A stretch of 24,699 nt of DNA from Euprymna scolopes (lineage: Eukaryota > Mollusca > Cephalopoda > Sepiida > Sepiolidae). The stretch is from positions 32,371,929-32,396,627 of the forward strand of contig CM044525.1 in the NCBI GenBank assembly GCA_024364805.1, given 5' to 3'. A model generated the notes under the pieces. It saw only the letters and a program-made list of their open reading frames with translations. It had not been told where the DNA came from and searched no databases. Below are positions 17,826-24,699 of the stretch, piece by piece; positions within the stretch are counted from its first letter, which is position 1, and each line of letters starts with the position of its first letter. The translations under genes were made by a program, and so were the position numbers.

Positions 17826-18992
17826 TATTAGGTTGATGCAAAAACAATATCGTTTTCTCAAATATGTTACTTTTATATATGATTTCTGAATTAATTCATT
17901 GATATATATCACCATAAAATATATGATTTTGAAGCGCATTTTTTCGCACTATGGAATCGTGTTATTATTTACCGTTCTCTATCTCTTCATTCATTGTTTT
18001 GCAGGCTTATCTACAGCATGGACGAAATTCAAATCCACCCATTTTTTTTTGTTCCAGTTTAAACTAGCCTGAAAAGCTGCCGAGACAGCTCGTGATATCA
18101 ATGATGCGTTTGGCCCAGGAACTACTAATGAACGCGTGGCACAATTGTGGTTCAAGACATTTCGCAATGGTGACGAGAGCCTCGATGATGAAGACGGTCG
18201 TGGCCGGCCGACTGCGGTTGATAACGAACATTTGAAAACTTTAATTTAAGCCGATCCTCGCAAAACCACACGAGAAGTTGCTGTTGAACTCGAGGTCGAC
18301 CACTTAACAGTCGTTCACCATTTAAAGCAAATAGGGAAGTCAAAAAAGTTGGATAAATGGGTGCCGCATGAATTGAACGAGAATAAAAAAAATCGTCGTT
18401 TTTGGGTGTCTTCTACGCTCCTTCTGCGCAACAAAAACGATCAATTTCTTGAGTGGATTGTAACGTGTGATGAGAAGTGGATCTACTACGAAAACCGCCA
18501 CGTTCGGCACATTAGTTGGATGCCGAAGAAGCCCCACAATGCTTACCGAAGCCGAAATTGTACCAAAAAAAGTTATGGTGACTGTTTGGTGGTCTGCAGA
18601 CTGTCTCATCTATCACAGTTTCTTGAATCCAGGCAGAACGATTACGGCAGGGAAATACTACGGACAAATTGACGAAATGCATCAGAAGCTCCAACGTATG
18701 TGCTCGAGAATGGTTAATATAAAGGGACCAATTCTCTATAATAACGCTCGCCCGCATGTTGCTCAACTGACCATGCAGAAGCCGAACGAATTGAGCTACG
18801 AAACTCTGCCTCATCCGCTTCCTTCACCGAACCTCTCGCTCACTGATTATCACTTTTTCAAGCATATCGACAACTTCCTGCGCGAAAAATGCTTCAAAAG
18901 CAGAAATGATGCCGAATCGGTTTTCAATGGCAACATCGCTTCCCGAACTCCGGATTTCTATGCTAATGGGATAAATAAATTTGTTTCTTGTT
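17826..18992 (+). mobile_element. mariner DNA transposon, DD34D cecropia/Hsmar1-like, 3'-truncated
   Basis: The 5' inverted repeat TTAGGTTGATGCAAAAACAA begins at 17828 after a TA (17826-17827). It closely resembles the Hsmar1-type terminal repeat (TTAGGTTGGTGCAAAAGTAA). The transposase relic occupies 18018-18992. Similarity to mariner stops after GINKFVS, about 15 residues before the usual C-terminal ...DCNGSYFD. No 3' inverted repeat is found downstream, where an 88-bp satellite begins instead. Without a right end the copy cannot be mobilised even in trans. Confidence 0.93.
18018..18992 (+). pseudogene. mariner transposase pseudogene (DD34D)
   Basis: Starts MDEIQI. After a T-run frameshift (about 18042-18051) it continues FQFKL, a stop (18070-18072) in place of Arg, then KAAETARDINDAFGPGTTNE, WFKTFRNGDESLDDEDGRGR and another stop (18247-18249). 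It goes on with ADPRKTTREVAVELEVDH, HHLKQIGKSKKLDKWVPHEL, IVTCDEKW and, after a second frameshift near 18550, PKKVMVTVWWSADCL, FLNPGRTITAGKYYGQIDEM, ARPHVA and LTDYHFFKH. The HTH region, the WVPHEL linker and the DDE core are in mariner order. The first catalytic Asp (18469-18471) and the third (18845-18847) are kept. The second is Asn (AAT, 18740-18742) within YNNARPH, where HDNARPH is normal. The spacing to the third is exactly 34 residues. The sequence is closest in my memory to the transposase domain of human SETMAR and insect cecropia-type mariners. Confidence 0.93.
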
Positions 18993-19440
18993 ACGATTTA
19001 AACATTACTTTATTTCATGTATATTTTTAACAGTGGGGTGGGGGATACGAAATCAGTCCTGGAAATTGCTGAAACCATTTACGCATTAAACATTACTTTA
19101 TTTAATGTATATTTTTAACAGTGGGGCGAGCTATATGAAGTCGGTCCCGGAAATGGCTGAAACCATTTACGTTTTAGACATTACTTTATTTAATGTATAT
19201 TTTTAATAGTGGGGTGGGGGATATGAAGTTAGTCTCGGAAAAGGCTGAAACAGTTTACTATATAGGCATTAAATTATTTCATGTATATTTTAGCAATGGG
19301 TTGGGGGATATAAAGTCAGTCCCGGAAATGGCTGAAATAGTTTACGATTTAAACATTACTTTATTCATGTATATTTTTACCAGTGCGGTGGCGGACATGA
19401 AGTCAATCCCAGGATTGACTGAGATAAGTGCAAATATATA
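18990..19440 (+). repeat. 88-bp tandem repeat, about 5 copies
   Basis: The block CATTACTTTATTTCATGTAT recurs at 19003, 19091, 19179, 19267 and 19354 (spacings 88, 88, 88, 87). Each is followed by an AGTGGGGTGGGGGATATGAA-like block, then GTCCCGGAAATGGCTGAAAC. The first unit is fused to the truncated mariner and supplies the last codons and stop of its open frame. Confidence 0.96.
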
Positions 19441-19441
19441 C

Positions 19442-19614
19442 TAGCAGAAAGCGTCGCCTAGTATTGAATGATATAGGTGGACAACATAGTAGCAGAATAC
19501 CCAGCGTCGCCCGGGATCGAAAGAGATAGGCGAAAGATATACATTAGTAGAATATGCGGCGTCACCTGGGATTGGATAAGATAGGTGGAACATATGTACT
19601 ATGAGAATACCTGC
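19442..19614 (+). repeat. 55-bp tandem repeat, about 3.2 copies
   Basis: Units start TAGCAGAA or TAGTAGAA at 19442, 19490, 19545 and 19600 (spacings 48, 55, 55). Each contains GCGTCGCCCGGGAT-like sequence and GATAGGTGGA. It abuts the 88-bp array directly and resembles the CTAGCAG...GTTGCCCGGG edges of retroelements elsewhere in the window. Confidence 0.9.
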
Positions 19615-19615
19615 A

Positions 19616-20485
19616 ATTGATTGATGTGTTTGTAATGAAATAAGCAGCCCAGTAAATATATCTAAGTTATTATTTAAGTAAGGGGGAGTGACATAGGGGG
19701 TTAAAGTTATGTAAATTATTGTCGAAATTAGTAACATATACAATAATTATGAACAATGATGAAATGTGAGTTACTTGATTAGTGTTTGTAATGAAATAAT
19801 CAGACCAGACAATATATCAAAGTTATTATTTTAGTAAGAGAGGGCGAGAAGGTGTGTTGGAATTATGAAAAATTATTTTCGAAATTAGCAACATTTCCAA
19901 GAATTACGAAAAATGATAAAATATGAGTTAACTGATTGGTGTGTTTATAATAAAATAATCAACCCTGACAATATATCAAAGTTATAATTTAAATAAGTGG
20001 GAAAGCGATAAGGAGAACTTAATTTATGAAAAATGATTGTCGAAATTAGCAGCATATCCAAGAATTACGAAATGTGAAATGTGAGTTAATGTATTGGTGT
20101 GTTTGTAATGAAATAATCAGCCAATATATCAAATTTATTATTTTATCAAGGAGGAAGCGAAAATGTGGCTATAAATTATAAGAAATGATTGTCAAAATTA
20201 GTAACATACCCAAGAATTATGAAAAATAATGAAATGGAGGTGAGTTGATTGGTCTGTTTGTAATGAAATAAGCAGCCCAGCAAATCTATCAGTTATTATT
20301 TTAATAAGGTTGGGCGTTAATGTTGGTTAAAAATATAAAAAAATATTGTCGGAATCAGTAACATATCCAAGAATAATGAAAAATGATGAAATGTGAGTTA
20401 ATTGACTGGTGTCTTTGTCATGAAATAATCAGCCCAGGAAATATATGAAAGTTATTATTTTAGTAAAGGGGCGATATAGTTTTAA
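19616..20485 (+). repeat. ~157-bp satellite, about 5.5 copies
   Basis: The block TGTAATGAAATAATCAGCCC, or a close variant, recurs at 19632, 19788, 19947, 20105, 20260 and 20417 (spacings 156, 159, 158, 155, 157). Units share AATATATCAAAGTTATTATT, ATTGTCGAAATTAG, CAAGAATTATGAAAAATGAT and GAAATGTGAGTTAATTGATT. No coding potential is seen. Confidence 0.96.
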
Positions 20486-20520
20486 TAAAAGGGCTAGAAT
20501 AATATGATTGTGCCTTTGTT

Positions 20521-20615
20521 CATGCTGAACATAACGCCCACAGAATGCCCAGCAACAATATATTACATATGAAAGATGCCGCTGTGGAATTTCCACAGTT
20601 CCCGCTAGTTATCTA
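20521..20615 (-). repeat. Interspersed repeat D, inverted copy
   Basis: The reverse complement reads ACTAGCGGGAACTGTGGAAA, then TTCATATGTAATATATTGTT and GCATTCTGTGGGCG, matching 7226-7318. Internal GTGGAAATTCCAC is a perfect 13-bp inverted repeat in this copy. Confidence 0.65.
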
Positions 20616-20669
20616 TTAATCACTGATCTGATTTGTTTGAGAACTCATAATGAGTACCAATAAGAGTAC

Positions 20670-20750
20670 TAGAATCTGTAGAGACTTATTGTCAACCAGA
20701 CTCCAGGGAATACCGCAATTAGTCGTCAGCAAGCAATCTTACATCTAGAG
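20670..20750 (+). repeat. Repeat A monomer fragment
   Basis: GAGACTTATTGTCAACCAGA, CTCCAGGGAATACCGCAATT and a GTCAGCAAGCAATCTT block align with the second monomer of repeat A (GAGACTTGTTGTCACTCAGA, CTCCGGAGAAAACCACAGGC). Confidence 0.55.
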
Positions 20751-20854
20751 AACATCTAGTAATACCAATAACTGCATAATTGTAAATTAATTTTATGTAT
20801 GTGAGTGTGTGTGTGTGTGTATGCGTCACGATAAGCGGGCACCACAAAAAATAC

Positions 20855-21193
20855 ATGAGAAAGGTCAAGGACGATAGAAAGGCCGAGAAGAGAAAGCACT
20901 AACCGAATCTCCACTGGACGAATGCAAAGAAGACTGGGACATTGGGACAGCTTGTTGCCACCCAAATACCAGTAAAGACCAATGGTTGCTACCAATGAGA
21001 AATCAATGGTAAACGGCTATTGCGACAACGCAAAATATTTTGTCACTCACACTCCAGGTAACACTACATGTTGTTCTCAAAGAGAAATCTTTGATGTTGA
21101 TCCTCGTGAGTTGATAATACAACCACCACCACCACCACCACCACCACCACCACCACTAACAGCAGCAGCAACAACAACAACAACAACAACAAC

Positions 21194-21233
<40 letters not shown>
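20855..21233 (+). mobile_element. Interspersed repeat A, copy 2, with compound trinucleotide tail
   Basis: Same order of blocks as 17305-17669: ATCTCCACTGGACGAATG, GACTGGGACATTGGGAC, AGCTTGTTGCCACCCA, GAGAAATCAATGGTAAACGG and CTATTGCGACAA. A shortened second monomer (21040-21105) follows. The tail is (ACC)n at 21120-21156, then AGC, (AAC)n at about 21170-21194 and (AAT)n at 21195-21233. Copy 1 has a pure (AAT)n tail at the equivalent position. Confidence 0.7.
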
Positions 21234-21235
<2 letters not shown>

Positions 21236-22441
21236 AAGTAAACCATTTTCTTGCAAAAATTGTAGATGCGTTTACAGTCATTTAAAATAAAAAGCTCGTC
21301 TGTTGGTGAGTGCGGTCAGATTTAAGTCTTAAATGCATAGACTGATCCAAGACATCTATTATACTAATGCATCGTGTATGTCTGTGTATTTATGTGCCTA
21401 CAAAAATCAAAACTATACAAGGCACACCCACAAAGCATCAGCTCGTACAAAATAGAGGAACATTTTTCTTAATAAGCATTCTTTTGTAGGCCAACAAGAA
21501 CTATATGTATTTATTAATGTATTAATTTATAGAAATTTTTTAAATGTTATTTTATAGTGATTCGTTATTTATGATTATTTTCATTTGCCGAAGATAGAGA
21601 AAGAGAAAGATGAATAAGGTACGGGTAGGTACGAAAGAGAGGGAATAAAAGGAGGGTGAGTGTTACATGATAAGGGCTGCCCCCTTTTCATGTAAGTATA
21701 AAAATAGAGAGATTTAGTTAAAATGAAAATGAAATAGCAATAGACGAAATTCGAACCTCGTAATTTAGGTTTAGAAATAGATTACATGTGAGAATTAGAA
21801 AATGGAATGTAAAACAGCTTAGAGATAAAATAGTTTCAAGAAAAGAATGTGCACTGTCAATTTTGTTATGAAAATTCAATTGAAAGAATGCAGCTACAAG
21901 ATAATTTAATAAACATGTTTTTAACATATTGGAAATATAGGTTACTGAGTATAGGTTAAAATTCCTTTTGTAAAAAAAAGGAAAAGTTTTGGACACGTAT
22001 GTCCAGAACACGTGTGTATGACGTCATGGAAATTGAAACTTAATATGTGAAGCTTTGAATTCTTGATGAGAAAACCACGGCCGGTCGTGAGAAGAAATAA
22101 ACCCATCATGTGTTTTTGTAAACGTCGTCCTTGTGTTTGTGATTCTACCAAAAGGTAAAGTGAATTGTTATTATATGTCTATATGTCTGTGTTATAAAAT
22201 GTCATGACATACACATCTCATATTTACACTAAGACTGTCTGAACACTATCTCCTCACTCAAAGAGCTTCTCATATTCTTCTTCTACACTTCTAAGTATAA
22301 ACGTTTTTAATATATATGAATATCGTCATAACATGAACAATCTCTCTCAACAACACCCCTCTCTCTGAAACTCATCAACAAGACTCTCTAAGCATCACTT
22401 TTAAAACATAACAATAAATAATAATAAGACCTATATGTAAC
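21234..22441. other. Unassigned AT-rich DNA
   Basis: No gene is visible. At 22019-22026 there is a perfect CRE-like TGACGTCA. At 22099-22104 there is AATAAA, followed by a GT-rich stretch to about 22142. These could mark the end of an old pol II element, but I cannot delimit one. A B-box-like TTCGAACCTCG (21749-21759) stands alone without an A box. Confidence 0.4.
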
Positions 22442-22571
22442 ATGAGGAGAGATAGGGACATGGAAAATAACGGAAGAAGAGGGAGAAATAGAGAGAGAGA
22501 TGAAGAGAGAGAGAGAGAAAGAAAGAGACAGAGACAGAGACAAAACGAGAGAGAGAAAAAGAAAGAGAGAA

Positions 22572-22605
<34 letters not shown>

Positions 22606-22632
22606 TGTGTGTGTGTGTGTGTATGTGTGTGT
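22442..22632 (+). repeat. Purine-rich (GA)n followed by (GT)n
   Basis: Imperfect GAGA/GAAA sequence from 22442, pure (GA)n at about 22579-22605, then (GT)n 22605-22632. The Arg/Glu-rich plus-strand frame over it is low complexity and not a gene. Confidence 0.95.
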
Positions 22633-23270
22633 TAAAGAAAAAAAAAAGAGTTGGGGAAAGTCGTTATTAGAATTAAAAAAAAATATCTTCCGGTATCTCG
22701 GGACATCTACAGTAAAGAGATGGAATTTTGATGCTACTCAAATAAGTCCGTGGTATTTGCGTTGAGAGCTACAATTGCATTAAGTTTTCCGGAGCACACT
22801 CCGTGGAAGTACTTGTAAAACGAACACAGGGATGCAACAATGCGGTTACACTATAAAAGATGGAGCTTGGCGCACAGTGCGGGGCCTGTTAGGATCGAAA
22901 CCTTTTGTATGTTCTCCATAGGGGCTAGTGGCTGGTTAAAAGCCGTGATGTGGTAAAAATACTCCGGCCGAATGGTGACTATATAGAGATGTAGAATACT
23001 AGCAGGCGTAAGAAGTTTTCTAGCCCGATAGAAGGAATATACCTTCTTTGTAGCTGACTTAGCAGTATCTGTCTAGAAGTGTAAGCAATGTTTAGATTTA
23101 GAACAGTTTTCGATGGTTCGTTGTTCTACAAAAGTCCTGATAATTGACTGCAAGTAGACAGTTCTCGAGTTGGAATCCACAGAGTAAATGATTCTTCTCG
23201 CGTGGAGACGGAAAAAAACATATGCGAAATTGCTACAGAAAGGTTTAATATTTATGGAGCAATTCTGGTT
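22633..23270. other. Unassigned DNA upstream of the GC-rich unit
   Basis: A good TATA box (TATAAAAG) is at 22852-22859. A short inverted repeat (CCGGAGCACACTCCGTGG) lies near 22788. A tRNA-like TTGGCGCACAGTG/GGATCGAAACC pair near 22867 and 22892 is too closely spaced for a pol III promoter. GAATACTAGCAGGCG at 22994 repeats the edge motif of repeats B, C and D. Nothing is coding. Confidence 0.4.
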
Positions 23271-23271
23271 T

Positions 23272-23339
23272 CTGATTGGTTGGCAGCAGAACGTGAATTA
23301 ATTCGATTCGTCAGTTCCTAGCAGTATCGTTTATAAATA
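23272..23339 (+). promoter_or_regulatory. Candidate pol II promoter (CCAAT and TATA boxes)
   Basis: An inverted CCAAT box (ATTGG, 23275-23279) is followed 53 bp later by a consensus TATA box (TATAAATA, 23332-23339). A TATA at this place predicts a transcription start about 30 bp downstream, near 23362-23365. That is exactly where the first GC-rich tandem unit begins (TACCCCATTAT at 23364). The motifs are seen; promoter activity is inferred. Confidence 0.5.
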
Positions 23340-23363
23340 GAATCTACCGACTATGCGGGATCA

Positions 23364-23744
23364 TACCCCATTATCACTCCGGTGTGATGGGATGTCTCCT
23401 AGCGGCTTCGGCTGCAGGGAGACAGGGTAGTACCAGTCAAGGATTCGTCATTTGACACTCAGCCCAACAGGTGAGGGGCCGGGAACCGGCCCAGCACCTG
23501 TTGGACTGAGGTACACCGCCTGGGTAATACCTAGGAGGTCCACCCTCCCAGGCCTTGCCACCGGGCTTTCCGGTGGGGCAAGTTTATTGCTTGCTGCCTT
23601 AGGCGCTCCGACCGGGGAATGCCGACGGGGTTACTCAGGCAATTTTTAAAATTGCAGGAGTGCCCCTCCTTTAGGGGAGCCTGCGGGGTTCCCACTTTCC
23701 GGCCTTGTGCCACATAATGCTGAGGTGGGCAGCATTTAAATAAC
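23364..23744 (+). repeat. GC-rich hairpin-dense tandem unit, copy 1
   Basis: A 381-bp unit, far more GC-rich than the window. Hairpins seen in order: CCCAT...ATGGG; GTCTCC...GGAGAC enclosing GCGGC TTCG GCTGC (23394-23423, a C(TTCG)G tetraloop); GTCAA...TTGAC (23437-23456); a 53-nt hairpin (23458-23510) with 15 of 16 outer pairs plus GGGCCGG/CCGGCCC; CCTAGGAGG...CCTCCCAGG; CTTGCC ACCGG...CCGGT GG GGCAAG; GCAATTTT T AAAATTGC; and CCCCT...AGGGG. The two frames of about 60-76 codons in copies 1 and 2 diverge, so coding is unlikely. I do not recognise the family. Confidence 0.85.
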
Positions 23745-24135
23745 TACCCCATTATACTCCGGTAGAATGGGATGTGTCTCCTAGTGGCTTCGGCTGCGGG
23801 GAGACAGGGTAGTCGTATTCGTCAAGGATTCGTTCTTGACACTCAGCCCGACAGATGAGGAGCCGAGATTCGGCCCAGCACCCGTCGGACTGAGGTACAC
23901 CGCTTGGGCGCTTGGGTACTACCTAGGAGGTCCACTCTCTCAGGCCTTGCCACCGGGCTCCCCTGTGGGGCAAGTTAATTGCTTGTCGCCAGAAGCGCCC
24001 TTACCAGGGAATGCCGATGGGGGTGCCCAGGCAATTTTTGATGAGGCGAGAGTGCCCCTCCTTTAGGGAAGCTTGCCTATTTCCACCTTCCGGCCTTGTG
24101 CCACAATTTGGTGTGTTGGTCACCGAATAAATAAC
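23745..24135 (+). repeat. GC-rich hairpin-dense tandem unit, copy 2
   Basis: A 391-bp direct repeat of the preceding unit, clearly diverged. The same hairpins are kept: CCCATT/AATGGG near 23749, the TTCG hairpin (23776-23805), GTCAAG/CTTGAC (23821-23840), the 53-nt hairpin (23842-23894), CCTAGGAGG/TCTCTCAGG with G-T pairs, and CTTGCC/GGCAAG. AATAAA lies at 24126-24131. A third start (TACCCCATTATAGTCC) follows at 24136 and breaks off after about 16 bp. Confidence 0.85.
24126..24131 (+). promoter_or_regulatory. Candidate polyadenylation signal AATAAA
   Basis: A canonical hexamer at the end of the second GC-rich unit. The same position in copy 1 reads TTTAAATAA (23735-23743) and is not canonical. 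No strong GT-rich element was identified directly downstream. Confidence 0.35.
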
Positions 24136-24151
24136 TACCCCATTATAGTCC

Positions 24152-24370
24152 AAAAATATTGTAACGAACTGCTATGTACTATGTCCTATATGTCATTTAT
24201 TTGAATCCATTTTCCCTTTCCTTCGCTATAATCTGAACTCCATTATATTTATTCTCTTGATCGTAATCCTAAACTCGATTTAGCTCGGTTGAGCGAAGTT
24301 CGAAAAAGGTTAGCTAGCCTTTTCAGTCTTTTTAATTTGTAATTCATCATTATTAAAAATGCACGCGCAG
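24152..24370. other. Unassigned AT-rich DNA
   Basis: No supported feature. Confidence 0.4.
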
Positions 24371-24407
24371 ACACACACACACACATGTGTGTGTGTGTGT
24401 GTGTGTG
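24371..24407 (+). repeat. Palindromic (AC)n-(TG)n microsatellite
   Basis: (AC)n at 24371-24385 meets (TG)n at 24386-24407, giving a perfect inverted repeat of about 15 bp per arm centred on CATG. The GTGTG steps continue imperfectly to about 24422. Confidence 0.95.
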
Positions 24408-24672
24408 AGTATGAGTGTGTTAACGTGCACTTATCGAGCGTAATAACATTTCTAGAATAATTGCACAGATATTTCGTGCATTGTTTTTACCGCATGTACT
24501 AAAAATATTAGAAATCCACCTGACGCCATTTCAATAAAATGTAATGCGTCACTTTTGTTTTTCCTTTTCTTTTTCTCCCTCGTCTTTCCAATAAACACAC
24601 GAAGTAAATATATATAAATACATATGTATGTATGTGTGTATTCATATACAACTGAAATTTGACATTAAGAGG

Positions 24673-24699
24673 ATATATATATATATATATATATATATA
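24673..24699 (+). repeat. (AT)n microsatellite at the window edge
   Basis: Dinucleotide array that runs off the end of the window. Confidence 0.95.

Noticed and set aside
21749-21759. B-box-like TTCGAACCTCG on the minus strand as a SINE or tRNA remnant
   Set aside because: No A box at a suitable distance and no repeated flank in the window.
22442-22765. Arg/Glu-rich 107-codon frame as a nuclear protein
   Set aside because: It is (GA)n/(GT)n simple sequence followed by short random sequence.
22865-22905. tRNA-like A and B boxes (TTGGCGCACAGTG and GGATCGAAACC)
   Set aside because: The boxes are too close together and no cloverleaf can be drawn.
23452-24066. Two Pro/Gly-rich frames in the GC-rich units as a repeated protein
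   Set aside because: The copies differ in length by a number not divisible by three and the frames diverge after about 28 codons. Hairpin conservation explains the sequence better.
23364-24135. Hammerhead or HDV-like self-cleaving ribozyme in the GC-rich tandem unit (retrozyme-like)
   Set aside because: I looked on both strands for the hammerhead core (CTGANGA with GAAA) and found no convincing match, and could not build an HDV-type double pseudoknot by eye. A motif search would be decisive.

Overview
The window looks like gene-poor, repeat-dominated nuclear DNA of an invertebrate metazoan. A cephalopod mollusc of the octopus type is my best guess. That guess rests on the AT-rich background with very dense micro- and minisatellites, the animal-type tRNA-Arg without an encoded CCA, two kinds of Tc1/mariner transposon, non-LTR retrotransposon fragments and several tRNA- and 5S-derived SINE-like repeats. 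I found no convincing host protein-coding gene. Nearly every long open frame is either microsatellite translated in three frames or a decayed transposon.

Layout. 0-5 kb: two solo-LTR-like copies with a TATA box and AATAAA (631-875 and 3528-3793), short interspersed repeats, a LINE reverse-transcriptase fragment on the minus strand (1462-1683), one apparently intact tRNA-Arg(ACG) gene on the minus strand (2169-2241), and a second LINE C-terminal fragment on the plus strand (4609-4887). 5-9.2 kb: long (TA)n, (TC)n, (AC)n, (ATCT)n and (AAT)n arrays, a possible third LTR-like copy, a tRNA-derived SINE (8296-8575) and interspersed families that recur inverted farther right. 9.5-10.6 kb: another LINE fragment and two copies of a 5S-rRNA-derived SINE arranged head to head. 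11.1-13.4 kb: a complete-ended but dead DD41D-type Tc1/mariner element. Its DNA-binding region has been expanded into a 26-bp minisatellite, collapsed to a 647-bp assembly gap, and its C-terminus is interrupted by a SINE-like insertion.

13.4-17.7 kb: a third copy of the 5S-type SINE, an (ACAT)n region, a 106-bp satellite, an RTE-like non-autonomous element and a 716-bp (AAT/AAC)n array. 17.8-20.5 kb: a DD34D mariner of the cecropia/Hsmar1 type, truncated at its 3' end exactly where three unrelated tandem arrays (88, 55 and 157 bp units) begin. 20.5-22.8 kb: more copies of local repeat families and simple repeats. 23.3-24.15 kb: the most striking locus, two tandem copies of a GC-rich ~385-bp unit packed with hairpins. 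It is preceded by a CCAAT box and a TATA box at the right distance for a transcript starting at the unit boundary, and it ends at an AATAAA. It may be an undescribed structured RNA or non-autonomous element.

No pathway or operon logic applies. The theme is how transposons, their tails and satellites feed one another. All calls are by eye from the sequence; family names below superfamily level are tentative.
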